Positions 14,983 through 25,429 are shown, counted from the stretch's first letter. The stretch: DNA of 64,000 nucleotides from Phormidium tenue FACHB-886 (GCF_014764505.1 NZ_JACXWX010000007.1:62001-126000); one strand, 5' to 3'. Program-made: numbers and translations. Notes: a model not told the origin generated them from the sequence alone.

Positions 14983-16824
14983 TTGGCTACTACAAAGCGC
15001 TACCAAAGAGCAAAGCAGTCCTCCCGTCCCCCCGCCCGCAGAGAACGATCGCCCGACCCAGCCCATCCCCTCCTGCGGCTGATGCGCTACGGCAGAAGAT
15101 ATCGCCTGCAAGTTTGGCTAGCGACGCTTTGTTCGGTGCTTAACAAACTGTTTGACCTTGCGCCACCCGTGCTGATCGGCTTGGCGGTGGATGTGATTGT
15201 GCAACGGCAGGATTCCTGGATCGCCCAGTTTGGAATCGCAGACGTGAGAGGACAGTTCATTGCGCTTGCTGTACTAACGGTGGTGGTGTGGATTTTAGAA
15301 TCAGCGTTTGAGTATGCCTACGCTCGCCTATGGCGCAATCTGGGACAAAAAATTCAGCATGATCTGCGGCTAGATGCCTACCAGCATTTACAAGAGCTGG
15401 AGCTGGAATACTTTGAAGCCCGCAGCACAGGCGGCTTACTGTCAATCCTAAACGACGACATTAACCAGCTTGAGCGGTTTCTTGATTTTGGCGCCAACGA
15501 AGTGATTCAGGTCATCGTAACGGTGTTAATCATTGGCGCAGGTTTTTTCTGGATTGCGCCGAGTGTCGCTTGGATGGCGATGCTGCCGATGCCATTTATT
15601 TTGTGGGGATCGATCGCCTTTCAAAAACTGCTAGCACCCCGCTATGCCGATGTGCGTGAAAAAGTGGGTTTGCTTAGCGGTCGCCTTGCCAATAACCTGG
15701 GTGGAATTGTCACAATCAAAAGCTTTGTCACAGAAGCGTACGAAGTCGATCGCCTGCGGATTGAGAGCGAAGCGTATCGCCAAAGTAACCGACGCGCGAT
15801 CGCCCTGAGTGCAGCTTTTGTCCCGCTGATTCGCATGATCATCCTGGCAGGATTCACAGCGCTGCTGGTCTATGGTGGCTTTGAGGCGATCGAAGGCAGG
15901 ATGTCGGTGGGAACCTATAGCACCCTGACGGTGATGATTCAGCGGCTGCTGTGGCCCCTGACGCGACTTGGCGAAACCCTCGATCAGTACCAGCGGGCAA
16001 TGGCATCGACGAATCGGGTAATGAATCTGCTGGATACGCCCATTGGCATTCATTCAGGCACGCAGCTATTGAGCAACGGGCGATCGGCGGTGCAGGGAGA
16101 AATCTGGCTGCAGGATGTAACGTTTGGCTACCGCGATCGCCTGCCAGTGATCCAAAATCTGTCGCTGCATATTCCAGCCGGCAAAACGACAGCGATCGTT
16201 GGCTCGACAGGTTCTGGCAAAAGTACCTTGGTCAAGCTTTTGCTGCGTTTGTATGATATTCAATCGGGCAGCATCACCCTTGATGGAATTGAGCTGCGCG
16301 AACTGCAGTTTGCAGATTTGCGAAGGGCGATCGGCTTGGTTAGTCAGGATGTCTTTCTGTTTCATGGCACTGTAATCGAAAACATCACCTATGGCAGCCC
16401 CGATGCCACCCTATCAGAAGCAATAGCGGCTGCCAAAATTGCCGAAGCGCATGAGTTTATCGAGCAATTACCCCAAGGCTACGACACGATCGTTGGGGAA
16501 CGGGGACAAAAGCTTTCGGGCGGGCAGCGCCAAAGAATTGCGATCGCTCGTGCCGTCCTCAAGAATCCGCCGATCTTGATTTTGGACGAAGCCACTTCTG
16601 CCGTAGACAACGAAACTGAAGCGGCAATTCAGCGATCGCTAGAGCGCATCACGCAAAACCGCACTACAATTGCGATCGCCCATCGCCTTTCCACAATTCG
16701 CAACGCCGATCGAATCTATGTGATGGAATACGGGCAGCTGGTGGAGCAAGGAACGCATGAAGAACTACTCGATCGGCAGGGCATTTATGCGAATCTTTGG
16801 CGGGTTCAGCTAGGGGTGCGCTAA
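14983..16824 (+). CDS. ABC transporter, fused permease and ATPase (MsbA-like exporter)
   Basis: A 613-residue half-transporter: a transmembrane domain of six helices (about residues 40-350) fused to an ATPase. Walker [10 protein letters not shown] is at 407-415, the signature [10 protein letters not shown] begins at about 511, and Walker [10 protein letters not shown] is near 535. It should act as a homodimer exporting a lipid, peptide or drug; the substrate is not predictable. I use a TTG start at 14983 with AAGGA eight bases upstream; the next ATG lies 33 codons in and would remove part of the basic N-terminus. It stands between the nuclease-like gene and por. Confidence 0.92.
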   Translation: MATTKRYQRAKQSSRPPARRERSPDPAHPLLRLMRYGRRYRLQVWLATLCSVLNKLFDLAPPVLIGLAVDVIVQRQDSWIAQFGIADVRGQFIALAVLTVVVWILESAFEYAYARLWRNLGQKIQHDLRLDAYQHLQELELEYFEARSTGGLLSILNDDINQLERFLDFGANEVIQVIVTVLIIGAGFFWIAPSVAWMAMLPMPFILWGSIAFQKLLAPRYADVREKVGLLSGRLANNLGGIVTIKSFVTEAYEVDRLRIESEAYRQSNRRAIALSAAFVPLIRMIILAGFTALLVYGGFEAIEGRMSVGTYSTLTVMIQRLLWPLTRLGETLDQYQRAMASTNRVMNLLDTPIGIHSGTQLLSNGRSAVQGEIWLQDVTFGYRDRLPVIQNLSLHIPAGKTTAIVGSTGSGKSTLVKLLLRLYDIQSGSITLDGIELRELQFADLRRAIGLVSQDVFLFHGTVIENITYGSPDATLSEAIAAAKIAEAHEFIEQLPQGYDTIVGERGQKLSGGQRQRIAIARAVLKNPPILILDEATSAVDNETEAAIQRSLERITQNRTTIAIAHRLSTIRNADRIYVMEYGQLVEQGTHEELLDRQGIYANLWRVQLGVR

Positions 16825-16975
16825 GCAAAAGAATATTTTTGCAAGGAGGAGTTTTTGCAGAACAGGCTGCGCCCCTTTGCAAAAATTTCTTCGCAGCAAC
16901 TGGTGCAAGGGGTTCGGCGGTGTGAGATTCTGAGAACAGTGCAGATTAAACAACCCATAACTGCTCGATTCATAG

Positions 16976-17989
<1,014 letters not shown>

Positions 17990-18072
17990 TCTGGAAAGGT
18001 TCAGCCCTTTGAGTGAAAGCACTTGCCTACAGTACAAATCTATCGACGTACATACAGATCATGGAAAATCTG

Positions 18073-18103
18073 TGAAAAAGCCCCGCAATGCGGGGCTTTT
18101 TCA
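18073..18103 (+). terminator. Intrinsic terminator of por
   Basis: A perfect 14-bp stem (18073-18086 with 18090-18103) around AAT ends in CTTTTTCA; the A-run on the left arm makes it usable in both directions. The rest of the gap to 18490 contains a doubtful 26-codon frame at 18183-18263 and the dyads at 18371-18405. Confidence 0.9.
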
Positions 18104-18370
18104 TAAGAAGGGTCCTCAAGCTAAGCGGGAAGCACCATTAGGCAAGCACGTAAGCACGCAAGCAGGAGCAGGATGTGAAGGGATGAAGTTTCACGTGGCT
18201 GTATACATGAACCGCCCTACCCGTGAGGGATTTGCACCAGTTTTAGCGATGGATTTGCGCTAGACGTTCTGCTTTTGTGGTACATGTGTTTTAAGGGTTA
18301 GTAATACGTTTGTTCTGAGTCTTTTGTTCCCCTAGCCCAGAAAAATGGATCAAACTGTTGAAGTTTGAGT

Positions 18371-18405
18371 ACAATTGCACTAAATTGTTAGTACATCGGT
18401 ACTAA
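18371..18405 (+). promoter_or_regulatory. Two abutting dyads upstream of the 475-residue gene
   Basis: ACAATT-N6-AATTGT (18371-18388) is followed at once by TTAGTAC-ATCG-GTACTAA (18388-18405). Both are perfect inverted repeats, centred about 17 bases apart, and end about 85 bases before the next start codon. This is typical of operator sites for a dimeric regulator, but the regulator is not identifiable. Confidence 0.4.
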
Positions 18406-18490
18406 GGTAGTTTCATTACAGCTTTTTGCCTTGTAGACCAATCTTGTAGATCAGCCAATTTGCCCCCTAGAAATTAACGAGGGAACAGCT

Positions 18491-19918
18491 ATGAGAGAAT
18501 CCCAGGCAGGACTTCAGGAAATTTACGATACTTTGCGATCGATTAGCGTCGAGCCGCACTCCACTTCCAATACCCGCGTCACACAAACACCTCCACAAGC
18601 GCAACCTGCTCAATCGCAGACAATCACTACGTTTGGTGCGGGTCGTTCTCCAAAATCTTCCCAAAAATCTCCCTCCAATGTCTCCCATCTCAATGCTCAT
18701 TCTGCGCGGCAGCGGCAGCAATCTGCGTATCCCACTGAGCGGACAGCAGGACAGCCAACCCACTTGTCCACTCCTGTCCCATCTCAAAGCCGCAAATCCA
18801 CGCCAAGCCAAACTCAGCGCCACTTCGGAACTGCACCCAACCAAGCTGCACCCAACCAAGCTGTACTGAGCCAAGCTGTGCCCAACCCCACGTATAGCCA
18901 AACGCAAAGCAGTCAAACGCAAAGCAGTCAAACGCAAAGCCAAGCACCGGAAACCCGCCATTCATCTCCTCGATCGATCGATCTGCCGCATGTTCCCGCT
19001 CGATCGTCATCCACTCAGCCTGCAGTAACTCACCCCTTGCCAAGTACATTTGCAGCAGAGCCAGATGAACCGATTTGGGATGGGCAGGCAGATTGGCAGT
19101 CTTACCCATCGCACCGTGCTGATCCTGTGGCAGATAGCGTGGCTCGGCTGCAAGAAAAATCAACGCAGTATCTCCAGCAGCTAGCGCAAGCGGTCTGGGA
19201 TAGCCCGGCACAGCAAATGGATGCAGCAATACGCCAGCTAGAAGCACAAGCTCAGCATGTTAACGAGTTGGCAAACACTCAAGAAGCAGCCCTATTGGAG
19301 CTAAAAGCGATCGCCAAACAGATCGAGCACGACTGGAAAACTGTGGAATTGGCAAACGCAGCACGACACGGCTATTCGGTTGACGATCTACAAGTCCCTA
19401 ACCTATGCGACTATGGGCAAACCTCAGTGCCTCAGGTGGGAAAAGACGATCGAGGTGTTTTGGTCGTATCGGCACGGTCGATCGATTGGTTTAAAGCCGA
19501 ACGAGAAGCTGAACTCACAGCACAGGCACTACGCCATCGGGCAACGCAAGACAATCGCAGATCCAAACCCTCCTGGACGAAAGCCTTTAGCCGCTGGCTA
19601 ATTGGCACATCGAGCAAATCAGCCGCTGCCAATCGCAAAGCTCGATCCAAAGGAGCCACCCACCGCCGCAAACCCCAGTCCTTTGGCATCCGTGAAGGAG
19701 CAACCTTGGTGGTTGTAGCAATGGTTGTGCGGGTGCTGTTGAATTTGCTAGTGGTCGCTCATCCTGCCTTGCAGTTTCCAGCGATCGCTTTAATGGTAAC
19801 ACCGGGTGCGATCGCACTCTACCGCTCAACTGTAACGCCCAAGTCGATGTCGATCTGGGGATGGCGTTTGGTTTCTATCATGCTGGGGCTTTGGCTGGCA
19901 GGACGGCTATTCCTTTAA
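18491..19918 (+). CDS. Unknown protein with low-complexity N-terminus and C-terminal membrane helices
   Basis: I do not recognise a family for this 475-residue protein. Residues 1-190 are Ser/Thr/Gln/Pro-rich with short tandem repeats (SSQTQSSQTQ, and a repeated NQAAPNQA). Residues about 210-290 look helical and coiled-coil-like (QEKSTQYLQQLAQAVWD, ELANTQEAALLELKAIAKQ). A basic stretch near 355-395 precedes two or three membrane helices at about 405-475. The likely topology is a large disordered cytoplasmic part anchored by its C-terminus. The ATG has GAGG eight bases before it, and the first 24 residues (RESQAGLQEIYDTLRSI) look like a helix. Confidence 0.7.
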   Translation: MRESQAGLQEIYDTLRSISVEPHSTSNTRVTQTPPQAQPAQSQTITTFGAGRSPKSSQKSPSNVSHLNAHSARQRQQSAYPTERTAGQPTHLSTPVPSQSRKSTPSQTQRHFGTAPNQAAPNQAVLSQAVPNPTYSQTQSSQTQSSQTQSQAPETRHSSPRSIDLPHVPARSSSTQPAVTHPLPSTFAAEPDEPIWDGQADWQSYPSHRADPVADSVARLQEKSTQYLQQLAQAVWDSPAQQMDAAIRQLEAQAQHVNELANTQEAALLELKAIAKQIEHDWKTVELANAARHGYSVDDLQVPNLCDYGQTSVPQVGKDDRGVLVVSARSIDWFKAEREAELTAQALRHRATQDNRRSKPSWTKAFSRWLIGTSSKSAAANRKARSKGATHRRKPQSFGIREGATLVVVAMVVRVLLNLLVVAHPALQFPAIALMVTPGAIALYRSTVTPKSMSIWGWRLVSIMLGLWLAGRLFL

Positions 19919-20073
19919 TGATTGAACAGGTGATTGCATAGGTAATACCGATCTTCTACAAAACTCTATGAATTGAGAAAAAATACAGTAACCCATTCAG
20001 CATCGCTCAGGTGCTTTCAAAAGAATCCATAAACAAAAATCTTGATTGTCCTAAAGCGACAAGGAGGTGAACA

Positions 20074-20157
20074 ATGAGTTTGTTTCTAGGAGGAATGTGG
20101 CTGTTGGTTGTCACGATCTGCTTTGCACAAATGGAGGCTGGTGATGAGCGATCTTGA
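20074..20157 (+). CDS. 27-residue membrane peptide with strong ribosome binding site
   Basis: An AAGGAGGTGA at 20061-20070, close to a perfect anti-16S match, precedes the ATG at 20074. The peptide starts SLFLGGMWLLVVTICFA, a single hydrophobic helix, and ends in an acidic tail. The stop TGA at 20155 lies inside the start of the next gene, whose ATG is at 20144, giving a 14-base overlap in another frame. Such layouts couple translation of two genes. I cannot assign a family; the quality of the binding site is the best evidence that it is made. Confidence 0.6.
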   Translation: MSLFLGGMWLLVVTICFAQMEAGDERS

Positions 20158-20572
20158 TAGCGATTCGCCTTTGCTAAAGATGTTGCTGCTGGGTGGTATT
20201 TTTGTAGTAGTGTTTGCATTATTAGTAGATTTGCGGCGAGTAGGAACTTGGAGTAATTGGTTTACCTCCTCTCTTACCCCTGCTCATTCCCCGATCGAAA
20301 CATGTCAAGGAGAAATTCGCGGTAATATCAATATCTCACGAGAAAAGTTAGCAGAGTTTCTCACTGTTTCAGAACGAGAACCCAGAACGAGAGTGCAAGA
20401 TATCCTGCAGCAGTCTTATTGCCAATTGCCCACGATCGAGGTTCGCGCTGGAGTTCCCGCCGAGCGCCAAGTTTACCCGCTTGCATTTCACCCACAGACT
20501 TGGCTAATCGTGCTTTACGAAGGCGAAGAATATGCTGGTTTCCAATTTAGCTTTCAGAACAGCGAAGAATAG
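20144..20572 (+). CDS. Hypothetical single-pass membrane protein
   Basis: A 142-residue protein of unknown family with an N-terminal helix LLKMLLLGGIFVVVFALLV (about residues 10-28) and a soluble remainder containing two cysteines (ETCQGEI and QSYCQLP) that could form a disulfide outside the cytoplasm. The start at 20144 has GGAGG six bases upstream, within the 27-codon gene; an upstream in-frame start at 20108 has none. The overlap suggests that the two products are made together. Confidence 0.72.
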   Translation: MSDLDSDSPLLKMLLLGGIFVVVFALLVDLRRVGTWSNWFTSSLTPAHSPIETCQGEIRGNINISREKLAEFLTVSEREPRTRVQDILQQSYCQLPTIEVRAGVPAERQVYPLAFHPQTWLIVLYEGEEYAGFQFSFQNSEE

Positions 20573-20899
20573 AGGTTCTGTAGTTGACCAGGTTGAAGAA
20601 CCAAAATAGCATTCAACGGGAACAAAAATTGCCCATGAGGAGATGAACGGTAGAGGATTGGGCAGGTAGTGCTACTGAGCCATGCACACAGCCCGTTGAA
20701 AATGACACCGATCGACTCTGCCCCAGAGACTCACCAGAGACTCCCTAGATATTTGCCGATCGGCTCTTCCTAGAAAGAGTCTTCCTCAGATTCTGAGCCA
20801 CCGAGTCTAGCGGTTGCAGCCATCCACGTTTCTCTCTGTCTGTTAAATTTGAGCATTGCAGCTCAGAGGCTTTGTATTGAGGACGTGCAACGGGGTGAA
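20573..20899. other. Intergenic region, no gene seen
   Basis: A 327-base gap inside the envelope cluster. It has no open frame with a ribosome binding site longer than a few codons, and no strong hairpin. An in-frame TTG at 20849 could extend the next gene by 17 codons but lacks a binding site. Confidence 0.4.
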
Positions 20900-21415
20900 A
20901 TGGCTATGACTCAACAACAAAAGATTATTCAGTTAGCGAGGCAGCTTAAGCTGTGGCTTACGGTCAGAATTTGGCTGCTGTGGGGCAGCGGGGTAGCGAT
21001 CGCACTGATAGCGACGGCTTGCAGTTTGATGACTAGCCCGGAACCCCTGCGACAAATTCAAATCCAGCAAAATTGGGCAGTTAAACAGGGCGATCGGATT
21101 GCTAATCATCCTGTAGTAGCGGGGTTGGGTGACATCTCGATTCAGCTCAATGGCGATGCTGCCTATGCCCCTTTTGCCGGACGGGTGGAGCCTAACTCAG
21201 AATTTTGCGTTCTATATTCCACACCAGAGATTCCGGCGTATCTATTTCGTCTCTGTGGCTTATCTCAGCTCCAGCTTGGAGAAGTTTCCACAGGTGCAAT
21301 GATCGGCACAGGTGACTATTTACATATCACAACGCTACGAAAACAGCCGGATGGCACTTGGACGATTGTTGAACCTGCCAAAGATATTTTAGAGCGTATT
21401 CTGACACCGCCTTGA
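20900..21415 (+). CDS. Putative lipoprotein, unknown function
   Basis: A 171-residue protein with a basic N-terminus, a hydrophobic stretch and a lipobox-like IATAC, so it is probably a lipid-anchored or membrane-anchored protein. The mature part contains the pattern YAPFAGRV followed by GTGDYLHI, which faintly recalls the beta-rich biotinyl-lipoyl or LytM fold; the zinc ligands of LytM peptidases are not there. I do not assign a function. It is one base apart from the possible GTG start of the following secreted protein and 13 bases from its preferred ATG, so they form an operon. Confidence 0.68.
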   Translation: MAMTQQQKIIQLARQLKLWLTVRIWLLWGSGVAIALIATACSLMTSPEPLRQIQIQQNWAVKQGDRIANHPVVAGLGDISIQLNGDAAYAPFAGRVEPNSEFCVLYSTPEIPAYLFRLCGLSQLQLGEVSTGAMIGTGDYLHITTLRKQPDGTWTIVEPAKDILERILTPP

Positions 21416-21428
21416 GGTGAATGCTGCT

Positions 21429-22691
21429 ATGAAGAAGAACTACTCACTGCTGTTACTGAGTTTGGCAACTCTGACACTAGGCTATAGTACCGCTGCACAA
21501 GCCGAAGAAATTCCTTCCCCTGCCCTGCCTGCAGCTGCTATAGAAGCGCCTCAGGACGATCGCCTCGCAGTTCCACCCGATGCAGTCGATGTGCCCGTGG
21601 GTGCCTCTGATACTGCCTGGACTGATCCACCGCCACCACCTGACCCAGCCGAACCGGCCCCTCCCCAATCCGCTCCACCCCAATCTGCTCCACCCATAGC
21701 AGAAGCCACACCTGTAGAGCCGCCTGCCGCCCCGCCGATTGCTCTCAGTTTATTGGAAACCGTCAAGACTGCGGCTGATCAGAAGCCAGTTGAGCTGAAC
21801 TTTGGGCTAGCATCCGACGGAGTGCCTGAAGCAGCCCCGCCGCCGATCGCCCCACCGCCAGCTCAGCCTAGCCCAGCGGCAGCAGCCCAAGTCTCTAATT
21901 CAGAGAATCTAGCAACCTTGCCGCTAAACACTTTGTTTGCAGGCGATTCAGAATCTTTAGTGGCAAAGGCAGTCGGCAGCGCTGAGGGAACTCGTACTCC
22001 CAACGGCGATCGCAACCCTGCCTACTACGGACATATTGATCCAGGAAACAAAGCTTGGAATCAGGGCAGTTTTTCCTATCAGCACGGAGCAACCTCGCCT
22101 GAAGAAGCCGATCGCAAGCAGTTGCAACGCCTGCAGGAGCAAGCAGCCATAATACAGGCAACAGCGATCGCAAACGGCATTAATCTCACCCTGGAAGAAG
22201 CGCTAAATGGTATTGATTTGGCTAACCAAGCCCCAAAAGCAGCGCTCGATCGAGAAGGCTACATCGACTGGCTTGTCAGAGCACGTGCGATAGGTAAAAC
22301 GGGTGAAGAGGCAATTCTGTGGGCAAGAATTCAGTCTTATATTGACCCTGTTACTCAGCGCTGGAATGCGCCAGGGCTAGGCAACAACGAAGCCAGCATC
22401 AGCCATGACCAAGCCCGCCGCATGGAGGCAATTGCTCGGGCGATCGCCGTCTATCAGCAGCACCAGCCAGCGCCTTCTCCGGCTCCAGAAATTGCCAAAG
22501 CAAGCTTGCATACACTATCAGAAGAAATTGGGTTAGCCCGTTTATTTAAAGAAAAAGTAGTCAGTCAATTCAGTGCACCACCAGAGATAGCACCAGAAGC
22601 TGCGTCAACGCTACAGTCCACCCAAACGGACAATGACGAAACTTTGTTAGCCTCTGCCGATCTACTGTTCTCGCTCGATCTCCACCCTTAA
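21429..22691 (+). CDS. Secreted proline-rich protein with possible lysozyme-like domain
   Basis: A 420-residue exported protein. The signal peptide KKNYSLLLLSLATLTLGYS ends at AQA near residue 26. A low-complexity Pro/Ala-rich region follows to about 150. A folded domain at about 170-340 begins AVGSAEGTRTPNGDRNPAYY and contains GHIDPGNKAWNQGSFSYQ. The glutamate in SAEG before a small-residue segment is reminiscent of lysozyme-like transglycosylases, but this is only a resemblance. The ATG at 21429 is preceded by GAGGTGA at the right distance; an in-frame GTG at 21417 is the alternative. Partner of the preceding lipoprotein gene. Confidence 0.72.
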   Translation: MKKNYSLLLLSLATLTLGYSTAAQAEEIPSPALPAAAIEAPQDDRLAVPPDAVDVPVGASDTAWTDPPPPPDPAEPAPPQSAPPQSAPPIAEATPVEPPAAPPIALSLLETVKTAADQKPVELNFGLASDGVPEAAPPPIAPPPAQPSPAAAAQVSNSENLATLPLNTLFAGDSESLVAKAVGSAEGTRTPNGDRNPAYYGHIDPGNKAWNQGSFSYQHGATSPEEADRKQLQRLQEQAAIIQATAIANGINLTLEEALNGIDLANQAPKAALDREGYIDWLVRARAIGKTGEEAILWARIQSYIDPVTQRWNAPGLGNNEASISHDQARRMEAIARAIAVYQQHQPAPSPAPEIAKASLHTLSEEIGLARLFKEKVVSQFSAPPEIAPEAASTLQSTQTDNDETLLASADLLFSLDLHP

Positions 22692-22700
22692 GGCAGTGGG

Positions 22701-23507
22701 TTAACCACCTTGCTCCACGTTCCAGCCAAGCTGGGTGGGCTGCTCATAAATTCGCTTTAGCGTATTGATATCGCGCACCGAAATGACAGGCGGGTTCCGC
22801 ACTTGAGCAAAATACATGACATCCGTTTCTGTTGGGCTGTGTCCCCAAATGCCGAGCGCGTGTCCCAGCTCGTGTCGGGCAGTTGCTAGGGTGTAAGCAG
22901 GCGTTTGGATGGGGCTAAGCCGCACGGTAAAGCGATGAGACCGCAGGGGTGGGTTTGAGGCGCGATCGACAAATAGCTCATAGCGAGTTTCTGCCGATCG
23001 CACTCGCGGCAAATTAGCCGGGTTTCCTGCCGCCCCAGCAGGCAAGCGCTGCAGTGGGGGAACCGATCGCAACACCTGAATGTTTGCTTCGTCTGGGGAA
23101 GCGACAATCTCCAGAGGTAAATAAACTGTCCAGTCATGAACTGCCTGTATCACAGCCGAAACCCAGGCTTGAGCACGATTGCGTTCATATTGATTCAGCG
23201 GAGTGGCAGCTTCATCGATCGACTGCACATAGACTTTCACAGGAAACTGTGACCAAACCAGGTAGCCTGCATCGGTCGGTGCGATAGCCGAAAAATAATC
23301 ACCCTGATTGCCAGGGTCTTGCCACTGGGCCAAAGTTGGTGGCAGCGGATGGGATTGGAGCGCTGGCCCTGTTGCTGAAGCAGGAGGCATTTGGGCAAGT
23401 GCTATTGGCTGCAGAAGCCAGCCTGCCAGTAAGAGAGCCAGACCCAAGATAAAAAGCAGCGGAGATCGCAACCACCGTGGCAACCTCCGCTTAAATTTGT
23501 AGATCAT
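22701..23507 (-). CDS. Matrixin-like secreted zinc metalloprotease
   Basis: The 268-residue protein has an N-terminal membrane or signal segment (SPLLFILGLALLLAGWLL) and the zinc motif HELGHALGIWGH, the HExxHxxGxxH pattern of M10A/M12 metallopeptidases. A downstream Met in TDVMYF is the met-turn. It should be an exported endopeptidase of the matrixin type; its substrate is unknown. It is convergent with the secreted proline-rich gene with nine bases between stops, and followed on its upstream side by secG. Confidence 0.87.
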   Translation of the reverse strand: MIYKFKRRLPRWLRSPLLFILGLALLLAGWLLQPIALAQMPPASATGPALQSHPLPPTLAQWQDPGNQGDYFSAIAPTDAGYLVWSQFPVKVYVQSIDEAATPLNQYERNRAQAWVSAVIQAVHDWTVYLPLEIVASPDEANIQVLRSVPPLQRLPAGAAGNPANLPRVRSAETRYELFVDRASNPPLRSHRFTVRLSPIQTPAYTLATARHELGHALGIWGHSPTETDVMYFAQVRNPPVISVRDINTLKRIYEQPTQLGWNVEQGG

Positions 23508-23531
23508 GCGCTTGTTCTGCTGTGCCGGTAG

Positions 23532-23777
23532 CTATTGAGGCAGCGGTGCATTCAGCCAGCCTGCACTTAGAACGACCGTCAATCCCATAAAAACCACCGT
23601 CAACGTCCAGGTAATACGATTCAGCGTTGACTCAGCACTCTTGGTACTGGTAAAGAGTTGCGCCTGTCCCCCCAGTCCGCCTAGCCCATCTCCCTTAGGG
23701 CTGTGGAGCAGAACCAAAATCACCAACCCCACTGCTGAAATTGCCCAAAGAGCCTGAACGATACCCGCTAACGTCAT
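23532..23777 (-). CDS. secG: Protein translocase subunit SecG
   Basis: The 81-residue protein has the SecG form: a first helix (VQALWAISAVGLVILVLL), the conserved HSPKGDGLGGLGG loop, and a second helix near the C-terminus. SecG supports SecYEG-dependent protein export by assisting SecA. It follows gpmI on the same strand with 53 bases between, the usual cyanobacterial pairing. Confidence 0.95.
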   Translation of the reverse strand: MTLAGIVQALWAISAVGLVILVLLHSPKGDGLGGLGGQAQLFTSTKSAESTLNRITWTLTVVFMGLTVVLSAGWLNAPLPQ

Positions 23778-23830
23778 AACAATAAATTCCTACCTAGTGT
23801 CTGAGCGATTGTACGCTACTCATCCCTATT

Positions 23831-25429
23831 CTATAAGGAGACTCGAACGGGTGTCCGGTTTGCCTTCAGATCGACATCTGCAGGTAAGATCATTGAGCGC
23901 CCGGTCATCTCGGGTGGCTGCGGCAGGCGCAGAATATCCAGAATGGTCGGTGCAATATCTGCCAAACAACCATCGCTGCGGAGCTGCACATCTGTTGCAT
24001 GCCCAGGAATCTTGCGCTGTTCGCCTTCGACCAAGATGAACGGTACTGGATTTGTGGTGTGGGCAGTCCACGGATTGCCTTGTTCATCCCACATCACCTC
24101 AGCGTTGCCGTGATCGGCAATGATAATTGCCGTGCCGCCCATCTTAATGGTGCTCTCCAGCAGGCGACCAAGGCATTGATCAACAGTCTCGATTGCCTGT
24201 ACTGCCGCCTCCATTTTGCCGGTATGCCCCACCATGTCAGGGTTCGCATAGTTGATCACAACCAGCGAGTAAATGCCCTTCTCGATCGCCGCCACTACGC
24301 CATCTGTCACTTTAACTGCCGACATGGCAGGGGCGCGATCGTAAGTTGCTACCATCGGGCTAGGCACTAGCTCCCGGTCTTCTCCTTCAAACGGGTCTTC
24401 GCGTCCACCGTTAAAGAAGTAGGTAACATGGGCATATTTCTCGGTTTCGGCGGTGCGGAACTGCCGAAGCCCGTGGGCAGCAATTACTTCGCCCAAGATA
24501 TTGTCAGAGTTTTGTGGTGGAAAGGCAACCAGCACCGGGAAGTGGGGGTCGTATTGAGTGAAGGTCGCGAAAGCCAGCGGGGTGATGTAAGTGCGCTCAA
24601 AGCTCTTGAAATTTGGATCGACAAAAGCCTGCGTCAACTGACGAGCGCGATCGGGCCGGAAGTTAAAGAAGATAATGCCATCGCCCGGCTCCACAGCGCC
24701 CGGTGCGATTCGAGTAGGCAGAACAAACTCGTCGGTAACACCTTCAGCATAAGAATCTTGCAGCACTTCTTGCGCCGATCGCCCGTCTCCCTCGCCATCT
24801 GTCACCATCAGGTCATACGCCAGCTTTTCTCGGTCCCATCGCTGATCTCGATCCATCGCGTAGTAGCGACCGCTGAGGGTAACGATGCGCCCAACGCCAA
24901 ATTTCTCAATGTAGCTATCAAGCAACTTTAGTTCTTCCAAGCCGTCGCTGGGCTTTGTATCCCGCCCATCCGTAATGGCATGGATGCAAACGTCGGTAAT
25001 GCCTTGCTCCTTAGCCAACTCCAGCATCCCAGACAGGTGAGACAGGTGAGAATGAACCCCACCCTTGGAGCAAAGACCAATCAAATGCAGCTTTCCATTA
25101 CGCTGACGCACATCTTCACAAACTTGCAGCAGAGCACCATTGCTAAGGATTGTCCCGTCTTCTACAGCATCGGTAATGCGGACTAGCTCCTGCGGAACAA
25201 TTCGCCCTGCGCCAATATTGAGGTGCCCAACCTCAGAATTGCCCATCTGCCCTTCCGGAAGCCCAACGCTTTTGCCCGATGCCTGAATTAAAGTGTGTGG
25301 ATAGGCAGCCCAAAGGCTGTTCATTACCGGAGTATTGGAGATAGCAATCGCATTGCCATCTTTGCCTTCCCGGTAGCCCCAACCATCTAAAATCACCAGC
25401 ACCACCGGAGGAATTAACGCCTGTGCCAT
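23831..25429 (-). CDS. gpmI: 2,3-bisphosphoglycerate-independent phosphoglycerate mutase
   Basis: At 532 residues this is the full-length cofactor-independent enzyme, which interconverts 3- and 2-phosphoglycerate in glycolysis through a phosphoserine intermediate and two Mn ions. The N-terminus VVLVILDGWGYRE supplies a metal ligand, and NSEVGHLNIGAGR carries the nucleophilic Ser. HITDGRDTKP-type and DHGNAE blocks of the alkaline phosphatase superfamily are present. The start ATG at 25429 gives the family N-terminus. It is an essential carbon-flux gene and is followed by secG. Confidence 0.97.
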   Translation of the reverse strand: MAQALIPPVVLVILDGWGYREGKDGNAIAISNTPVMNSLWAAYPHTLIQASGKSVGLPEGQMGNSEVGHLNIGAGRIVPQELVRITDAVEDGTILSNGALLQVCEDVRQRNGKLHLIGLCSKGGVHSHLSHLSGMLELAKEQGITDVCIHAITDGRDTKPSDGLEELKLLDSYIEKFGVGRIVTLSGRYYAMDRDQRWDREKLAYDLMVTDGEGDGRSAQEVLQDSYAEGVTDEFVLPTRIAPGAVEPGDGIIFFNFRPDRARQLTQAFVDPNFKSFERTYITPLAFATFTQYDPHFPVLVAFPPQNSDNILGEVIAAHGLRQFRTAETEKYAHVTYFFNGGREDPFEGEDRELVPSPMVATYDRAPAMSAVKVTDGVVAAIEKGIYSLVVINYANPDMVGHTGKMEAAVQAIETVDQCLGRLLESTIKMGGTAIIIADHGNAEVMWDEQGNPWTAHTTNPVPFILVEGEQRKIPGHATDVQLRSDGCLADIAPTILDILRLPQPPEMTGRSMILPADVDLKANRTPVRVSL

